Source of the DNA: RYN-417 sp043745485
GTDB taxonomy: Bacteria; Patescibacteriota; Saccharimonadia; Saccharimonadales; JACDBH01
Assembly (NCBI GenBank): GCA_043745485.1
Contig: JAYTSU010000003.1
Span: 1-35,933, forward strand
Reading direction: 5' to 3'
Length of the DNA: 35,933 bases
The stretch's first letter is position 1, and the number at the start of each line of letters is the position of its first letter. The position numbers and the translations under genes are program-made. The notes beneath the pieces are model-generated. The model worked only from the letters and a program-made list of their open reading frames with translations. It was not told the origin of the DNA and searched no databases. This document shows positions 1-8,710 of the stretch, piece after piece.

Positions 1-1
1 T

Positions 2-2701
2 ACCAGTCCAACCCTTACTACGAGCTTACTCACAGGTTCAGCATCCTTCGATCTTATTAATACAGCGGCTACGACGGTTAACTTTGCCGGAGCTGCGACC
101 GCATTAAGCATTGCCAATACCGTAACTGCAACCAGTACTGTAAACCTACTCAGTGCCAACGCGACTGCAGCTACCCAAACCGTTAACATCGGAGCTGGAA
201 CCTCAACCACTTCAGGTGGTAAAGTGGTGAATATTGCGACTGGCGCTCCTGGCTCAAGCACTACAAATGCTGTCAACATCGGAACTGGCGGTACAACGGG
301 CGCAGGTACAGTGGGCGTGACCATTGGTAGCAACGCTGCTGCCGCACACACCTTAGTATTACAGGGTGGAAATGGAACTGGTGCGAGTGCTGCCGTTCAA
401 GTTAGCACCGCAGTTGCAGGCGATATACTTGTAGGCAACGCTTCTGGTACTGGCACAATTACTGTTGGTCAAAGTACTGCTACTAACATACTCAACATTG
501 CCAACGCAAACACAGCAACAGGCAACACCCAGACCATTAATATCGGTGCTGGAACTCCTGCCGGCACAGGCCTTACGAACATAAACATCGGTAACCAACT
601 CAATACCGGAATATTGAACCTAAAAGCTGGCAGCGGCGGCATTGTCTTGGCAACAAGTGGCTCAACAATTGTTAAAAACAGCACCAACACGACAAGCGCA
701 TTCCAGGTGCAGAACGCAGCATCACGAAGCATTGTTACGGTAGACAGCACAGGCGCAAATGCAAACAACCTTATTACAACGCTTACCGCAAGTGGTTCAG
801 CAGGCTTTGAAGGTAACGTGACTACTGGGTGGGCAGGCGCAGGTGGTTGTACCTTGAGTGCTGTTACTTCGGCTACCACAGCGCCATTTAACGGTAGCTA
901 TAGCGGCCAATGTAGCAACACTGCTACGGCCGGTGCTGAGTACAAGTATGTTACTGGTGCTCTTAGTGCTAGCACTGTATATACCCTTAACTTCTATGCA
1001 AAAGTATCTGCTACAAGTGGTAACGTACTAAACTTCGGTCATGTTGAAAACGCCGGCGCCGAAGATGTCGCAGGTCTGTCGCTAACATCACAATACGTAA
1101 ATACTAGTGGTTGGACACGTTACAGCCTTACATTTAAGACCGGTGCAACATTGGCTGCAGGCGACTACTTGTATATTAAGCAAAGCGACGCCACCGCTCG
1201 AAGCTTATGGATTGACGGCGTAACATTCCAAACTGATACAAACGCTGATACAAACTTCCGCGAAGGCAAGGTACAATTCGGCGGCATTGTGGACAGTGCT
1301 TTAATCTTACAAAATGCATCCAATTCCACCACCGCTTTCCAAGTTCAAACATCCGCCGGTGTATCGGTCTTTACGGTTGATACAACAGATTCAAACTTGG
1401 TTCAAAACTCTGGTGCAGAAGTAAACACATCTGGCTGGGCAGGCAAAGGCACCGGTACAGTAATCAGGGATACATCGCAGCAGAAATTTGGTGTAGCGTC
1501 TCTAAAAATTACGGGCTCTGCGATTAACGACGGTGCGGCGTATACTTTACCAACAAGCTTACCAATAGGTACTTATACTATCGGTGTTTCGGTTAAGACG
1601 CTTGGAAATGCTTTCCCAGCTGGCACATTGGTATTTGGCCTTACAAACACGGGTGGCGACAACAACTGTACAACGCTTACCCCGCTGGTAACAGCAACCG
1701 TTCCAACCACCACAGGTTGGACACGATTCACAAGCATTACTTGTACTTTTGCAACTACCGTTGCAACAGCCTTTTATGTGAAACAAACTGATGCAACTTC
1801 TCATGCTGGTGCCAATGCTTACTGGATTGATGGTGTAGAGCTGGACAGCGGTACAACAATTGTTCCTCATGCAGCCGGTGGTATTTCCTTTAACGGCATA
1901 GTAAAAACACCGTTTACACTTCAGAACCAGTCGAACTCAACGTCTGCATTCCAGATCCTTAATGCCGCAGGGACAAACTTATTCTCCGCTGATACTCTTA
2001 ACAGCGTATTAACTGTGGGAACGTCCGATACAACCACTTCGCAGCTTGTATTAGACACCGACACTGACGCAACATTTGCTGCTGGTGCAACTACCAATGC
2101 CGCTACAGAAATTGACGGCGGCATGTTCTATAGCTCCACAAACCATCAGTTTATGTGTGGAACAGCTGGATCATGGTTGGCATGTAATGGACTTTTGTTC
2201 TCGAACACTGCTGCATCGACTGCAGTAAATACATGCACAACATTATGTGCCTCCTTCAACCTATCAGCACCAATTCCAGCCAATTACTGCAAACCAGGCC
2301 GCACTATTCAAATTAAAGCTCGGGGGCATATCACTACAAACGCTACTGGTTCTACTTTTGCTACGGAACTGAGGTACGGCACTGACGCAACTACTAGAGC
2401 CAATGACGCGGCAGTTGGCGTACCAACAGTGGCAAGTGCCGCGTTGGTAAGCGCTACAAACTGGGGATGGTATTACGACGTCACAGTCATCTGTTATGAT
2501 GCGGCTAATATGATGGCTGAAGGTACTTTGTTCATTCAAACTACTGCAACGACCGGCAGTAACACGCAAATGGGTACAGCCACAGCTGCCTCGGCAGTTG
2601 TAAGTACTTCCGCTAAAAACTTCTATATATTCCCAACATTCGGAACAAGCAACGTCGGAAATACTGCGGTTGTTGACACTTATACTGTTACAGGAAACTA
2701 A
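2..2701 (+). CDS. Large repetitive surface protein, 3' part (5' end outside window)
   Basis: The reading frame is open from base 2, so the true start lies upstream; 899 residues are visible. The first ~210 residues are low-complexity Ala/Thr/Gly/Asn sequence with a recurring VNIG/LNIA/INIG beta-strand motif every 20-30 residues, as in phage tail-fibre-like and beta-helical surface proteins. Three copies of an LQNxSNSTxAFQVQ...FTVD unit follow (about nt 655-755, 1300-1390 and 1910-1990). Between them lie two related beta-sandwich modules (about 800-1250 and 1396-1860) resembling CBM4/9-type carbohydrate-binding domains, for example the NSGAEVNTSGW opening. A Cys-containing C-terminal domain (about 2100-2698) closes the protein. 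No LPXTG motif or membrane anchor is seen at the C-terminus. The likely role is an exported surface or attachment protein; ligand and export route are unknown. It is convergent with the next gene with only 5 bp between stops. Confidence 0.75.
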   Translation, partial: TSPTLTTSLLTGSASFDLINTAATTVNFAGAATALSIANTVTATSTVNLLSANATAATQTVNIGAGTSTTSGGKVVNIATGAPGSSTTNAVNIGTGGTTGAGTVGVTIGSNAAAAHTLVLQGGNGTGASAAVQVSTAVAGDILVGNASGTGTITVGQSTATNILNIANANTATGNTQTINIGAGTPAGTGLTNINIGNQLNTGILNLKAGSGGIVLATSGSTIVKNSTNTTSAFQVQNAASRSIVTVDSTGANANNLITTLTASGSAGFEGNVTTGWAGAGGCTLSAVTSATTAPFNGSYSGQCSNTATAGAEYKYVTGALSASTVYTLNFYAKVSATSGNVLNFGHVENAGAEDVAGLSLTSQYVNTSGWTRYSLTFKTGATLAAGDYLYIKQSDATARSLWIDGVTFQTDTNADTNFREGKVQFGGIVDSALILQNASNSTTAFQVQTSAGVSVFTVDTTDSNLVQNSGAEVNTSGWAGKGTGTVIRDTSQQKFGVASLKITGSAINDGAAYTLPTSLPIGTYTIGVSVKTLGNAFPAGTLVFGLTNTGGDNNCTTLTPLVTATVPTTTGWTRFTSITCTFATTVATAFYVKQTDATSHAGANAYWIDGVELDSGTTIVPHAAGGISFNGIVKTPFTLQNQSNSTSAFQILNAAGTNLFSADTLNSVLTVGTSDTTTSQLVLDTDTDATFAAGATTNAATEIDGGMFYSSTNHQFMCGTAGSWLACNGLLFSNTAASTAVNTCTTLCASFNLSAPIPANYCKPGRTIQIKARGHITTNATGSTFATELRYGTDATTRANDAAVGVPTVASAALVSATNWGWYYDVTVICYDAANMMAEGTLFIQTTATTGSNTQMGTATAASAVVSTSAKNFYIFPTFGTSNVGNTAVVDTYTVTGN

Positions 2702-2706
2702 CAGCG

Positions 2707-3291
2707 CTACTTACGGATAGATTCAAGAACCTGCTTCAGATTGTTTTGATCAATATCATTCGGCCCGGTAATTATGAGCCAAGTCTTGTTTGTGGTCGGC
2801 AAACTCACCACTGACTGCGTGGCGGTTTTTCCACCGTTATTGAATGCGCCTATTTCGGCATGGCCAGCAGGCACATCCAATTTGTTACGAAGCGGAATGT
2901 AGTTGGCATAAAAACTCTGGATATCATCATCCGATGGCTTTTCTTGCAGGGCAAAAACTAACTTTTTATTAGTACCGTACCGTACTGCGTATACAACTGC
3001 GTTTTTCTCGGGGCTTTTAAACGATGTAAGGTCGAGCGTATAGCCAGCTGGTAGCTTCTTTTGCTCTGGATAATACACTGGAAAGGTAACATTCGCCTGT
3101 ATAGCCTTTGGCACGGGACTAACGACCCGGTGCAAAAACTTCCACCCACCAAAACTCGCAGCAAGGACTAACAAGGTACCTATTACACTCGCTAAAATAA
3201 TAGGCAACTTTCTATGCCTAGTTTTAGGAGTGCGCCCATGGGTATTCTCTGGGTGTGCAGTTCCTAAATTTCTCTCCGGCTCTTTCTCCAT
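2707..3291 (-). CDS. Single-pass membrane protein of unknown function
   Basis: 194 residues. A charged cytoplasmic tail (1-27) precedes one transmembrane helix (about 28-50, PIILASVIGTLLVLAASFGG). A ~140-residue extracytoplasmic domain follows, containing FPVYYPEQKKLPAGYTLD and a mixed alpha/beta pattern. The outer domain recalls DUF4367-like sensor or lipoprotein domains, but I cannot assign it firmly. The gene sits tail to tail with the surface protein and is divergent from parA across a 295-bp spacer. A plausible promoter lies just upstream on the minus strand (TTGCAC at 3330-3325, 18-bp spacer, TAATAT at 3306-3301), placing the hexamer only 9 nt before ATG and suggesting a nearly leaderless mRNA. 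Confidence 0.7.
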   Translation of the reverse strand: MEKEPERNLGTAHPENTHGRTPKTRHRKLPIILASVIGTLLVLAASFGGWKFLHRVVSPVPKAIQANVTFPVYYPEQKKLPAGYTLDLTSFKSPEKNAVVYAVRYGTNKKLVFALQEKPSDDDIQSFYANYIPLRNKLDVPAGHAEIGAFNNGGKTATQSVVSLPTTNKTWLIITGPNDIDQNNLKQVLESIRK

Positions 3292-3586
3292 ATAAGCATC
3301 ATATTAAAGCATTACCTGGATTAGGTGCAAATTAAACGAACTATAAGCACTAGACAGCGTCGCCATGTTTAGTGCATAAACTAGCCGCATAGTGCATTGA
3401 CCATACACTTGTTCGAAGACGTATAGCATTATCCTGCTAGTAATTCTTAAAAACTATAACTTGTAGCTAATCGACAGAACTTGTGCAATCACTATCTGGA
3501 GTCATCGTAAAGCCTGCTTTGTAGTGAGTGCGTGAAATGTAACTGATTTTATGATAACCTTAGGTGTAGAATAAAGGGGTATTTAG
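3292..3586. other. Intergenic region between 3291(-) and parA
   Basis: This is 295 bp with no gene I can support. It holds the minus-strand promoter described for the membrane protein and two direct copies of TAGTGCAT (3370-3377 and 3390-3397) exactly 20 bp apart, the second running into a TTGACC hexamer (3397-3402). A TAGAAT hexamer (3567-3572) and an AAAGGGG purine run (3573-3579) precede the parA GTG start. I saw no match to the consensus parS palindrome here. Confidence 0.5.
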
Positions 3587-4354
3587 GTGTCTCAAACAAT
3601 CGCAGTTTTGAACCAAAAGGGTGGCGTTGGCAAAACGACCAGCGCCGTAAATCTGGGTGCGTATCTGGCAAAGGCTGGCAAGTCAGTTTTGCTCGTAGAT
3701 CTTGATCCGCAAGGAAATGCCACCAGCGGGCTCGGTATAGATAAGCAGAGTTTAAACGAGACATTGTACGACGCGCTATTTAATCACTCCACAGCTCCAA
3801 ACATACTCCTGGAAACCAGCATTGATGGTTTGCAAATCCTGCCAAGCAACGCAAATCTGGCCGGAGCCGAAGTTCAGCTGGTTAGCTCACTGCAGCGCGA
3901 GTTGCAACTACAGCAGATGCTTGAACAATTTAATCACGATATAATCCTGATTGATTGTCCGCCAAGTTTAGGGCTGCTCACAATTAATGCCTTAAGCGCA
4001 TCGGACTATGTAATGATTCCAGTCCAAACAGAATATTATGCACTCGAAGGGCTCGGCCAATTGTTGGCTGTAGTACAACGAGTAAAAGAAGCCATAAATC
4101 CAAAGCTTGAAATCTTAGGAGTACTGCTTACAATGTTTGACTCACGTACCAGCTTATCGGACCAAGTTATGGCAGAAGTAAAAAAGCATTTTGCAGATAA
4201 GGTGTTTAATACCGTAATTCCACGGAATGTACGCCTGGCCGAAGCGCCTAGTTTTGGAAGGCCCATCTCAGAACACGATAAATGGTCAAAGGGTGCGCGG
4301 GCATACAAACAACTGTCTAAAGAAATTACTCAACGTTTAGGAGGGAATAACTAA
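3587..4354 (+). CDS. parA: ParA-family chromosome partitioning ATPase (Soj)
   Basis: 255 residues, normal length for chromosomal ParA/Soj. The deviant Walker A KGGVGKTT is at residues 11-18, followed by VDLDPQGNAT (switch I region) and the Walker B LIDCPPSLG. ParA dimers bind DNA in the ATP state and, with ParB bound near the origin, drive chromosome segregation. The GTG start is supported by the AAAGGGG run at 3573-3579 and by the motif beginning directly at SQTIAVLNQKGG. The stop overlaps the parB start by one base (TAATG), so the two are translationally coupled. Chromosomal parAB usually lies near oriC in bacteria, but dnaA, gidA and rnpA are not in this window. Confidence 0.95.
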   Translation: MSQTIAVLNQKGGVGKTTSAVNLGAYLAKAGKSVLLVDLDPQGNATSGLGIDKQSLNETLYDALFNHSTAPNILLETSIDGLQILPSNANLAGAEVQLVSSLQRELQLQQMLEQFNHDIILIDCPPSLGLLTINALSASDYVMIPVQTEYYALEGLGQLLAVVQRVKEAINPKLEILGVLLTMFDSRTSLSDQVMAEVKKHFADKVFNTVIPRNVRLAEAPSFGRPISEHDKWSKGARAYKQLSKEITQRLGGNN

Positions 4355-5229
4355 TGCCAAACAAGAAACCAGCTCTGGGAAGAGGCTTTGAAGTCCTTAT
4401 GCCAACCGGTTTTGATAAAGCCCTTCTAGACAACCAAGGCGAGCGGGTACAAAATTTACTCATTACGACCGTTTTTCCAAATCCAGACCAACCACGGCGT
4501 TTTTTTGATGATTTAGCTCTGGAGCAGCTGGCTGATTCAATAAAACAGTATGGAATACTCCAACCACTCATTGTTTCGACCACTAATATCCCCGATAGAT
4601 ACATAATTGTCGCGGGAGAGCGCCGTTATAGAGCCAGCATGCTGGCAGGACTCAAAAATATCCCAGCAATTGTGCGGACTTCTAAGGAGTTAGAACAGTT
4701 AGAGATTGCTCTGGTAGAGAACATTCAGCGGGTGGACCTTTCGCCGCTAGAAACTGCGGCTTCCATCCACAGACTGCACGACCTCTTTAGTCAAAGTTAT
4801 GATGACATCGCGAAACGCCTAGGCAAGGCTCCTTCGACCGTTAACAATATTGTGCGACTCTTGCAATTATCTCCAGCGGCACAGCAAGCGCTCCGTGAGC
4901 AAAAAATCTCAGAAGGTCATGCGCGCTCAATCTTAGCCCTCAAAGACTTCCCGGCCGAACAAGAAGAACTTTTAAGTCTTACGCAAAAACGTGGATGGTC
5001 AGTTCGTCAGGCCGAGCAGTTTGTAGTGGCCACCAAAGACGGTGCTAAAGATTCCGTAGCAGCCCAAAAACGAACCAAAGCCTCGAACCCAGCAACCGAA
5101 GCTCTCAGCAAAAGTCTAAAGCGTCCTGTCAGCATCAAGCACATGGCCAAAGGCGGCCGTTTGGAGATTGGCTTCACGACACCACAAGACCTCGAAAAGT
5201 TATTACATCTTTTAGAAACGCTACAATAA
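4354..5229 (+). CDS. parB: ParB-family chromosome partitioning CTPase/DNA-binding protein
   Basis: 291 residues. It starts with a short tail LGRGFEVLMP typical of Spo0J/ParB, then the N-terminal CTP-binding domain with GERRYRA (88-94) and ENIQRVDLSPLE (122-133). The central helix-turn-helix region (AKRLGKAPSTVNNIVRLLQL) reads parS. A short basic C-terminal dimerisation region ends the protein. By family knowledge it binds parS, spreads by CTP-dependent sliding, and stimulates ParA. It is translationally coupled to parA (1-nt overlap) and convergent with lepB, with a 5-bp gap. I did not find a canonical parS in the window. Confidence 0.95.
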   Translation: MPNKKPALGRGFEVLMPTGFDKALLDNQGERVQNLLITTVFPNPDQPRRFFDDLALEQLADSIKQYGILQPLIVSTTNIPDRYIIVAGERRYRASMLAGLKNIPAIVRTSKELEQLEIALVENIQRVDLSPLETAASIHRLHDLFSQSYDDIAKRLGKAPSTVNNIVRLLQLSPAAQQALREQKISEGHARSILALKDFPAEQEELLSLTQKRGWSVRQAEQFVVATKDGAKDSVAAQKRTKASNPATEALSKSLKRPVSIKHMAKGGRLEIGFTTPQDLEKLLHLLETLQ

Positions 5230-5234
5230 ACTTA

Positions 5235-5909
5235 CTAAAACTTCTTAACATTGGCCAGTGGCAGAATGCGCACGACCAGTTTGCCAACAACGTCGCGCTG
5301 TGGCACAGGTCCAAAATATCTTGAATCGAGTGAGTTAGAGCGGTTGTCGCCACACACAAATATTTCCCCAGCAGGTACCGTAAGGTTAATATCTCCTTCA
5401 GTTGTAGTAATGACTGATCCATACGGCTGGGTTTTATCAGGGCTAAAGCCCTCAGGGAAAGCAGCATTAAAGACAGTCACTTTTCCTTCTTTTACCGTTA
5501 CTCGTTCGCCTGGGAGCGCAATTACCCGTTTAATAAGCTGTTTTTCTTTAGTACTACTATCTTCGTATAAACCTCTTTTTATAAATACAATCACATCGCC
5601 ACGCTGTGGTGTATAGTCGTGATGTGTGAGCCGAGCCCATGTCCGAGAAACTTTCCATATTATCAAGCGGTCGTGGTTTTGAAGCGTGGTCTGCATGCTT
5701 GGGCCATCTACTTCATAAGATTGGAAGACAAAGGCCGTGATAGCCAGGGCTAAAATGGGAGCAATTAAAAGAACTGCAAGCGTTGACAGTACACTTTTTA
5801 TTTTGCTTGATTTTGGCTCTTCGCGCGGAGGAGGTGGTGGCATAACTCCGGTCGTGACTGATCCCGGATGAAAGGTTTGCGGTGCAACTGGCGGCGTAAT
5901 GTCGTTCAT
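5235..5909 (-). CDS. lepB: Signal peptidase I
   Basis: 224 residues. A Pro-rich cytoplasmic tail (1-33) is followed by one transmembrane helix (about 38-62). The S26 catalytic core has Ser71 in VDGPSMQTTL and the general base Lys127 in KQLIKRVIALPGE, plus the family box GDNRSNSLDSRYFGPV. It cleaves signal peptides of proteins exported through Sec on the outer face of the membrane. It is transcribed divergently from the LCP gene. An extended -10 (TGCTATAGT on the minus strand, hexamer at 5929-5924) lies 14 nt before ATG with an AGAGG purine run between. Assignment is secure from catalytic residues and length. Confidence 0.95.
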   Translation of the reverse strand: MNDITPPVAPQTFHPGSVTTGVMPPPPPREEPKSSKIKSVLSTLAVLLIAPILALAITAFVFQSYEVDGPSMQTTLQNHDRLIIWKVSRTWARLTHHDYTPQRGDVIVFIKRGLYEDSSTKEKQLIKRVIALPGERVTVKEGKVTVFNAAFPEGFSPDKTQPYGSVITTTEGDINLTVPAGEIFVCGDNRSNSLDSRYFGPVPQRDVVGKLVVRILPLANVKKF

Positions 5910-5960
5910 AGATTCAGCCTCTAACTATAGCATACCGAATAGCCCATGATTGAACTATAA

Positions 5961-6032
5961 AACCGTGGAAAACCATAGTACTTAGACGGTTTACGCATTT
6001 TGTCTAAACCGTTATACTAATACGGTTATACT
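5961..6032 (+). promoter_or_regulatory. lytR promoter with four alternating AACCGT/ACGGTT half-sites
   Basis: Half-sites lie at AACCGT 5961-5966, ACGGTT 5986-5991, AACCGT 6007-6012 and ACGGTT 6022-6027, alternating in orientation. The inner pair extends to an 8-bp inverted repeat (ACGGTTTA 5986-5993, TAAACCGT 6005-6012). A -35-like TTTACG (5990-5995) and TATACT (6013-6018) with a 17-bp spacer lie within this array, and a second TATACT is at 6027-6032. The layout fits an operator bound by a dimeric regulator that controls the LCP gene and perhaps divergent lepB. The regulator is not identifiable. Confidence 0.5.
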
Positions 6033-6037
6033 TCTGT

Positions 6038-7810
6038 ATGGATAATTTTAGACACAATAAAAAACGTTCGGCACATTCTATTGATGGTTTTGTTAAACCT
6101 CATGTTTTTAGCGCCAAAAAACCAGCAAACAATCCGGGCGATCTGCAAGCTTTCAACACATATTATAAAGGTAACGCTGCTCAAGAGGCGGTGGACAAAG
6201 ACGCGTTTCGCATAAGCCGCATTGACGACTTTAGACAAATTGATGGGTTTCAACCTGCGTCCCAAGCGCCCATCAGCGATCCTGGTGCCATGAATAAGCC
6301 TGCCGAACTGGGCGAGATCTATACCGCAGACAATGAAGAACCCAAAGCAAGACGGTTTGGTAGAAAATCAAAACAAAAATCAGTCAAAAATCGTCGTAGC
6401 GGTTTTATGCATTTTAGGCGCAAACAAAAAGAACCAAAAGGGCACGACAAACACCACAAACTCAAGAACAGTCTTCGTATTGCGGGAGTTCTAGCAGTCT
6501 TAGTGGTGTTTATGGCCGGCGCATTAGGACTTAAGACCTTCCTCAAGACTAAAGGCATATTAAAGGGTGGCAGCAACGGCGCATTAGCTCTTAATAAAAA
6601 TGTTGACCCAACACTTCTTAAGGGCGAAGGGGACGGCCGCGTTAACATCTTATTGCTTGGTAAGGGTGGTGCCGGACACGATGGACCTGATCTGACTGAT
6701 ACTATTTTGATTGCTAGCATTGACCCAATTGCTAAAGAAATTGCACTGTTGAGTTTGCCGCGTGACCTCTGGGTCAAGTCACCCGTTGGCGGTCAGTCAA
6801 AGATCAACGCCGTCTATGCCAATGCTAAATATGGTGTGTTAAATAACTATTCCATCAAACAACAAAACGCAGATGTTAAGGCCGAGGCCGAAAAAGCCGG
6901 CATCAAAGCAATTGAGAAAACCGTAACAACAGTCTTGGGTATACCGATTCAGTATTTTGGCATGGTGGATTTTCAGGGCTTTGCCGCCGCAATCAACGCT
7001 GTTGGTGGCATCGATATAAACGTCAAGACAGAAGTCTATGACACATTCATCAAGGCGGATAATAATAACAATCCATTGATTGCGGCCGTTGGCCAACAGC
7101 ATTTTGATGGCAAACATGCGCTGTTGTATGCGCAGTCGCGGCATGGGTCGCTCCGTGGTGATTTTGATAGAACTGAGCGCCAGCGTGAAGTAATAGTTTC
7201 TCTCAAAGATAAAATTCTTTCACTCGGGACATTTGCTAACCCACTCAAAGTTAACCAACTTATTGACGCCATTGGCGACCACGTTGCAACAGACTTTAGC
7301 ACCAATGAACTCAAGCGCGTCTACGACATTGTCAAAGAAATTCCGACTACCAAAATCGCCTCAATTGGTCTAGCTGATCCACCAAACAATTTTGTGACAA
7401 CTGACACCATCAACAGCCAATCCGTTGTTGTGCCCCGCGCCGGTGAGTTTGTGTATGGCGACATCCAGTCCTATGTGCGTAACACCTTGCGTGACTCATT
7501 CCTTAAGAGTGAAAACGCCAGCATCATTATTCTGAACGGCACCAATACCCCAGGTCTTGCAACACTCAAGAGCACCGAACTCAAGTCATATGGTTACAGT
7601 GTCACACAAGTTGCTGATGCACCTACCAAGACATATACCAAAACTATGCTGGTTGACCTTCGGAAAGGCGCCAAAAAATATACTAAGAATTACCTAGAGA
7701 AACGGCTTGGTGTTATGGCTGTTAGCGAGCTTCCTGACACTGCTATAACGCCAGGTACTGCTGACTTTGTTATAATACTAGGCAGCAATGAATCATCAGC
7801 AAGCCTTTAA
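6038..7810 (+). CDS. LytR-CpsA-Psr (LCP) family glycopolymer transferase with LytR_C domain
   Basis: 590 residues. A long, charged cytoplasmic N-terminus (1-145) leads to one transmembrane helix (about 148-168), then an extracytoplasmic LCP domain (about 200-400). Signature segments are VNILLLGKGG, the Asp-rich DLTDTILIASID, LPRDLW (Arg242) and KINAVYANAKYG. A C-terminal LytR_C-type domain (about 488-580, IIILNGTNTPGLA) follows. LCP enzymes transfer lipid-linked glycopolymers such as teichoic acids or capsular polysaccharide to peptidoglycan or protein. The unusually long cytoplasmic tail may carry regulation. TATACT at 6027-6032 ends only 5 nt before ATG and no Shine-Dalgarno is visible. A membrane-protein gene follows after 12 bp. 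Confidence 0.9.
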   Translation: MDNFRHNKKRSAHSIDGFVKPHVFSAKKPANNPGDLQAFNTYYKGNAAQEAVDKDAFRISRIDDFRQIDGFQPASQAPISDPGAMNKPAELGEIYTADNEEPKARRFGRKSKQKSVKNRRSGFMHFRRKQKEPKGHDKHHKLKNSLRIAGVLAVLVVFMAGALGLKTFLKTKGILKGGSNGALALNKNVDPTLLKGEGDGRVNILLLGKGGAGHDGPDLTDTILIASIDPIAKEIALLSLPRDLWVKSPVGGQSKINAVYANAKYGVLNNYSIKQQNADVKAEAEKAGIKAIEKTVTTVLGIPIQYFGMVDFQGFAAAINAVGGIDINVKTEVYDTFIKADNNNNPLIAAVGQQHFDGKHALLYAQSRHGSLRGDFDRTERQREVIVSLKDKILSLGTFANPLKVNQLIDAIGDHVATDFSTNELKRVYDIVKEIPTTKIASIGLADPPNNFVTTDTINSQSVVVPRAGEFVYGDIQSYVRNTLRDSFLKSENASIIILNGTNTPGLATLKSTELKSYGYSVTQVADAPTKTYTKTMLVDLRKGAKKYTKNYLEKRLGVMAVSELPDTAITPGTADFVIILGSNESSASL

Positions 7811-7822
7811 GGTCTTAGATAT

Positions 7823-8572
7823 ATGAACAGACTTGACCGTCTCAAGCCAGCCAATGGCTTTAGTACCATCGTACATGTTTTGTTAGTGGCGGTTTTACCA
7901 CTGCTTGTCTTTATTCTGGTACGCCTTGAAGTTGCGCCACTGGCGTATGCAGTAGTTCTTGCTAGCAAATGGCGTATGCTTGCCGTCCGTCCGCGCCATT
8001 GGCCGGCTAATATCCGCGCCAACGCCATAGATATTATCGTTGGTTTGTCGTTTGTTAGTTTTATAGCTGGTGCGCCGTCCCAACAGTCATGGCAGCTGGT
8101 ATGGGCAATTGGTTATGGGGTATGGTTGACGCTCATCAAGCCACGTTCGTCGACCTTTTGGAGTGCAGTGCAGGCGGGCATAGGTCAACTACTTGGCCTG
8201 GCATCCATTTTTATCTTATGGGGACATTCATCGTTGCTTGTTTTGGTGGTAGCGACTTGGGTAGTGTGTTATCTTGCAGCGCGGCATTTCTTAAGCAGTT
8301 TTGATGAGCCACTGAGCTCTATGATCTCTCATACCTGGGGATTCTTTGGCGGCGCATTGGCCTGGGTGCTCGGACACTGGCTCCTTTATTATGGATTTAT
8401 CTCGCAACCAATGCTTATTTTGTCGGTACTTGGTTTTGGAATCGCTACGCTGTATTATCTCGAAAATAATGATCGGCTTTCGACACTGGTGCGACGTGAG
8501 GTGCTCTTGGTTATGAGTGCTATTATTGTCGTCGTTTTATTATTCTCATCTTGGGGTGACAAAGCTCTTTAG
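7823..8572 (+). CDS. Polytopic membrane protein of unknown function
   Basis: 249 residues with about seven or eight hydrophobic segments covering most of the chain, starting at about residue 17 (VHVLLVAVLPLLVFILV). The loop WRMLAVRPRHWPANIRANAID after the first two segments is rich in basic and aromatic residues. I recognise no enzyme motif. It follows the LCP gene by 12 bp on the same strand and is probably cotranscribed, which hints at a cell-envelope role. Spaced AAGG at 7809-7812 is a weak ribosome-binding candidate. Confidence 0.75.
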   Translation: MNRLDRLKPANGFSTIVHVLLVAVLPLLVFILVRLEVAPLAYAVVLASKWRMLAVRPRHWPANIRANAIDIIVGLSFVSFIAGAPSQQSWQLVWAIGYGVWLTLIKPRSSTFWSAVQAGIGQLLGLASIFILWGHSSLLVLVVATWVVCYLAARHFLSSFDEPLSSMISHTWGFFGGALAWVLGHWLLYYGFISQPMLILSVLGFGIATLYYLENNDRLSTLVRREVLLVMSAIIVVVLLFSSWGDKAL

Positions 8573-8710
8573 ACACACCTCATGAGAGCTGTTTTATAGG
8601 GACCCCATAATAAACTTTATTAAATACTTTCGTATTTTAGAATAGGTTACAACCCTACTTTTAAAACTTTTTTAAGTGTACTCTTAGCTAACTTGCTATA
8701 ATACATACAT
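8573..8710 (+). promoter_or_regulatory. htrA promoter (extended -10) and upstream spacer
   Basis: The spacer contains an AT-rich 6-bp hairpin (AAATAC-TTTC-GTATTT, about 8623-8638) that could weakly terminate the upstream operon. TGCTATAAT, an extended -10 with its hexamer at 8697-8702, follows. The hexamer ends 8 nt before the htrA ATG and there is no Shine-Dalgarno between them, so transcription should start at or within a few bases of the start codon. Confidence 0.6.

Noticed and set aside
469..879. Long minus-strand open frame (136 codons) opposite the surface protein.
   Set aside because: It mirrors the biased, repetitive codon use of the plus-strand gene and shows no protein motif; likewise the minus-strand frames at 6319-6777 and 9019-9531 inside lytR and htrA.
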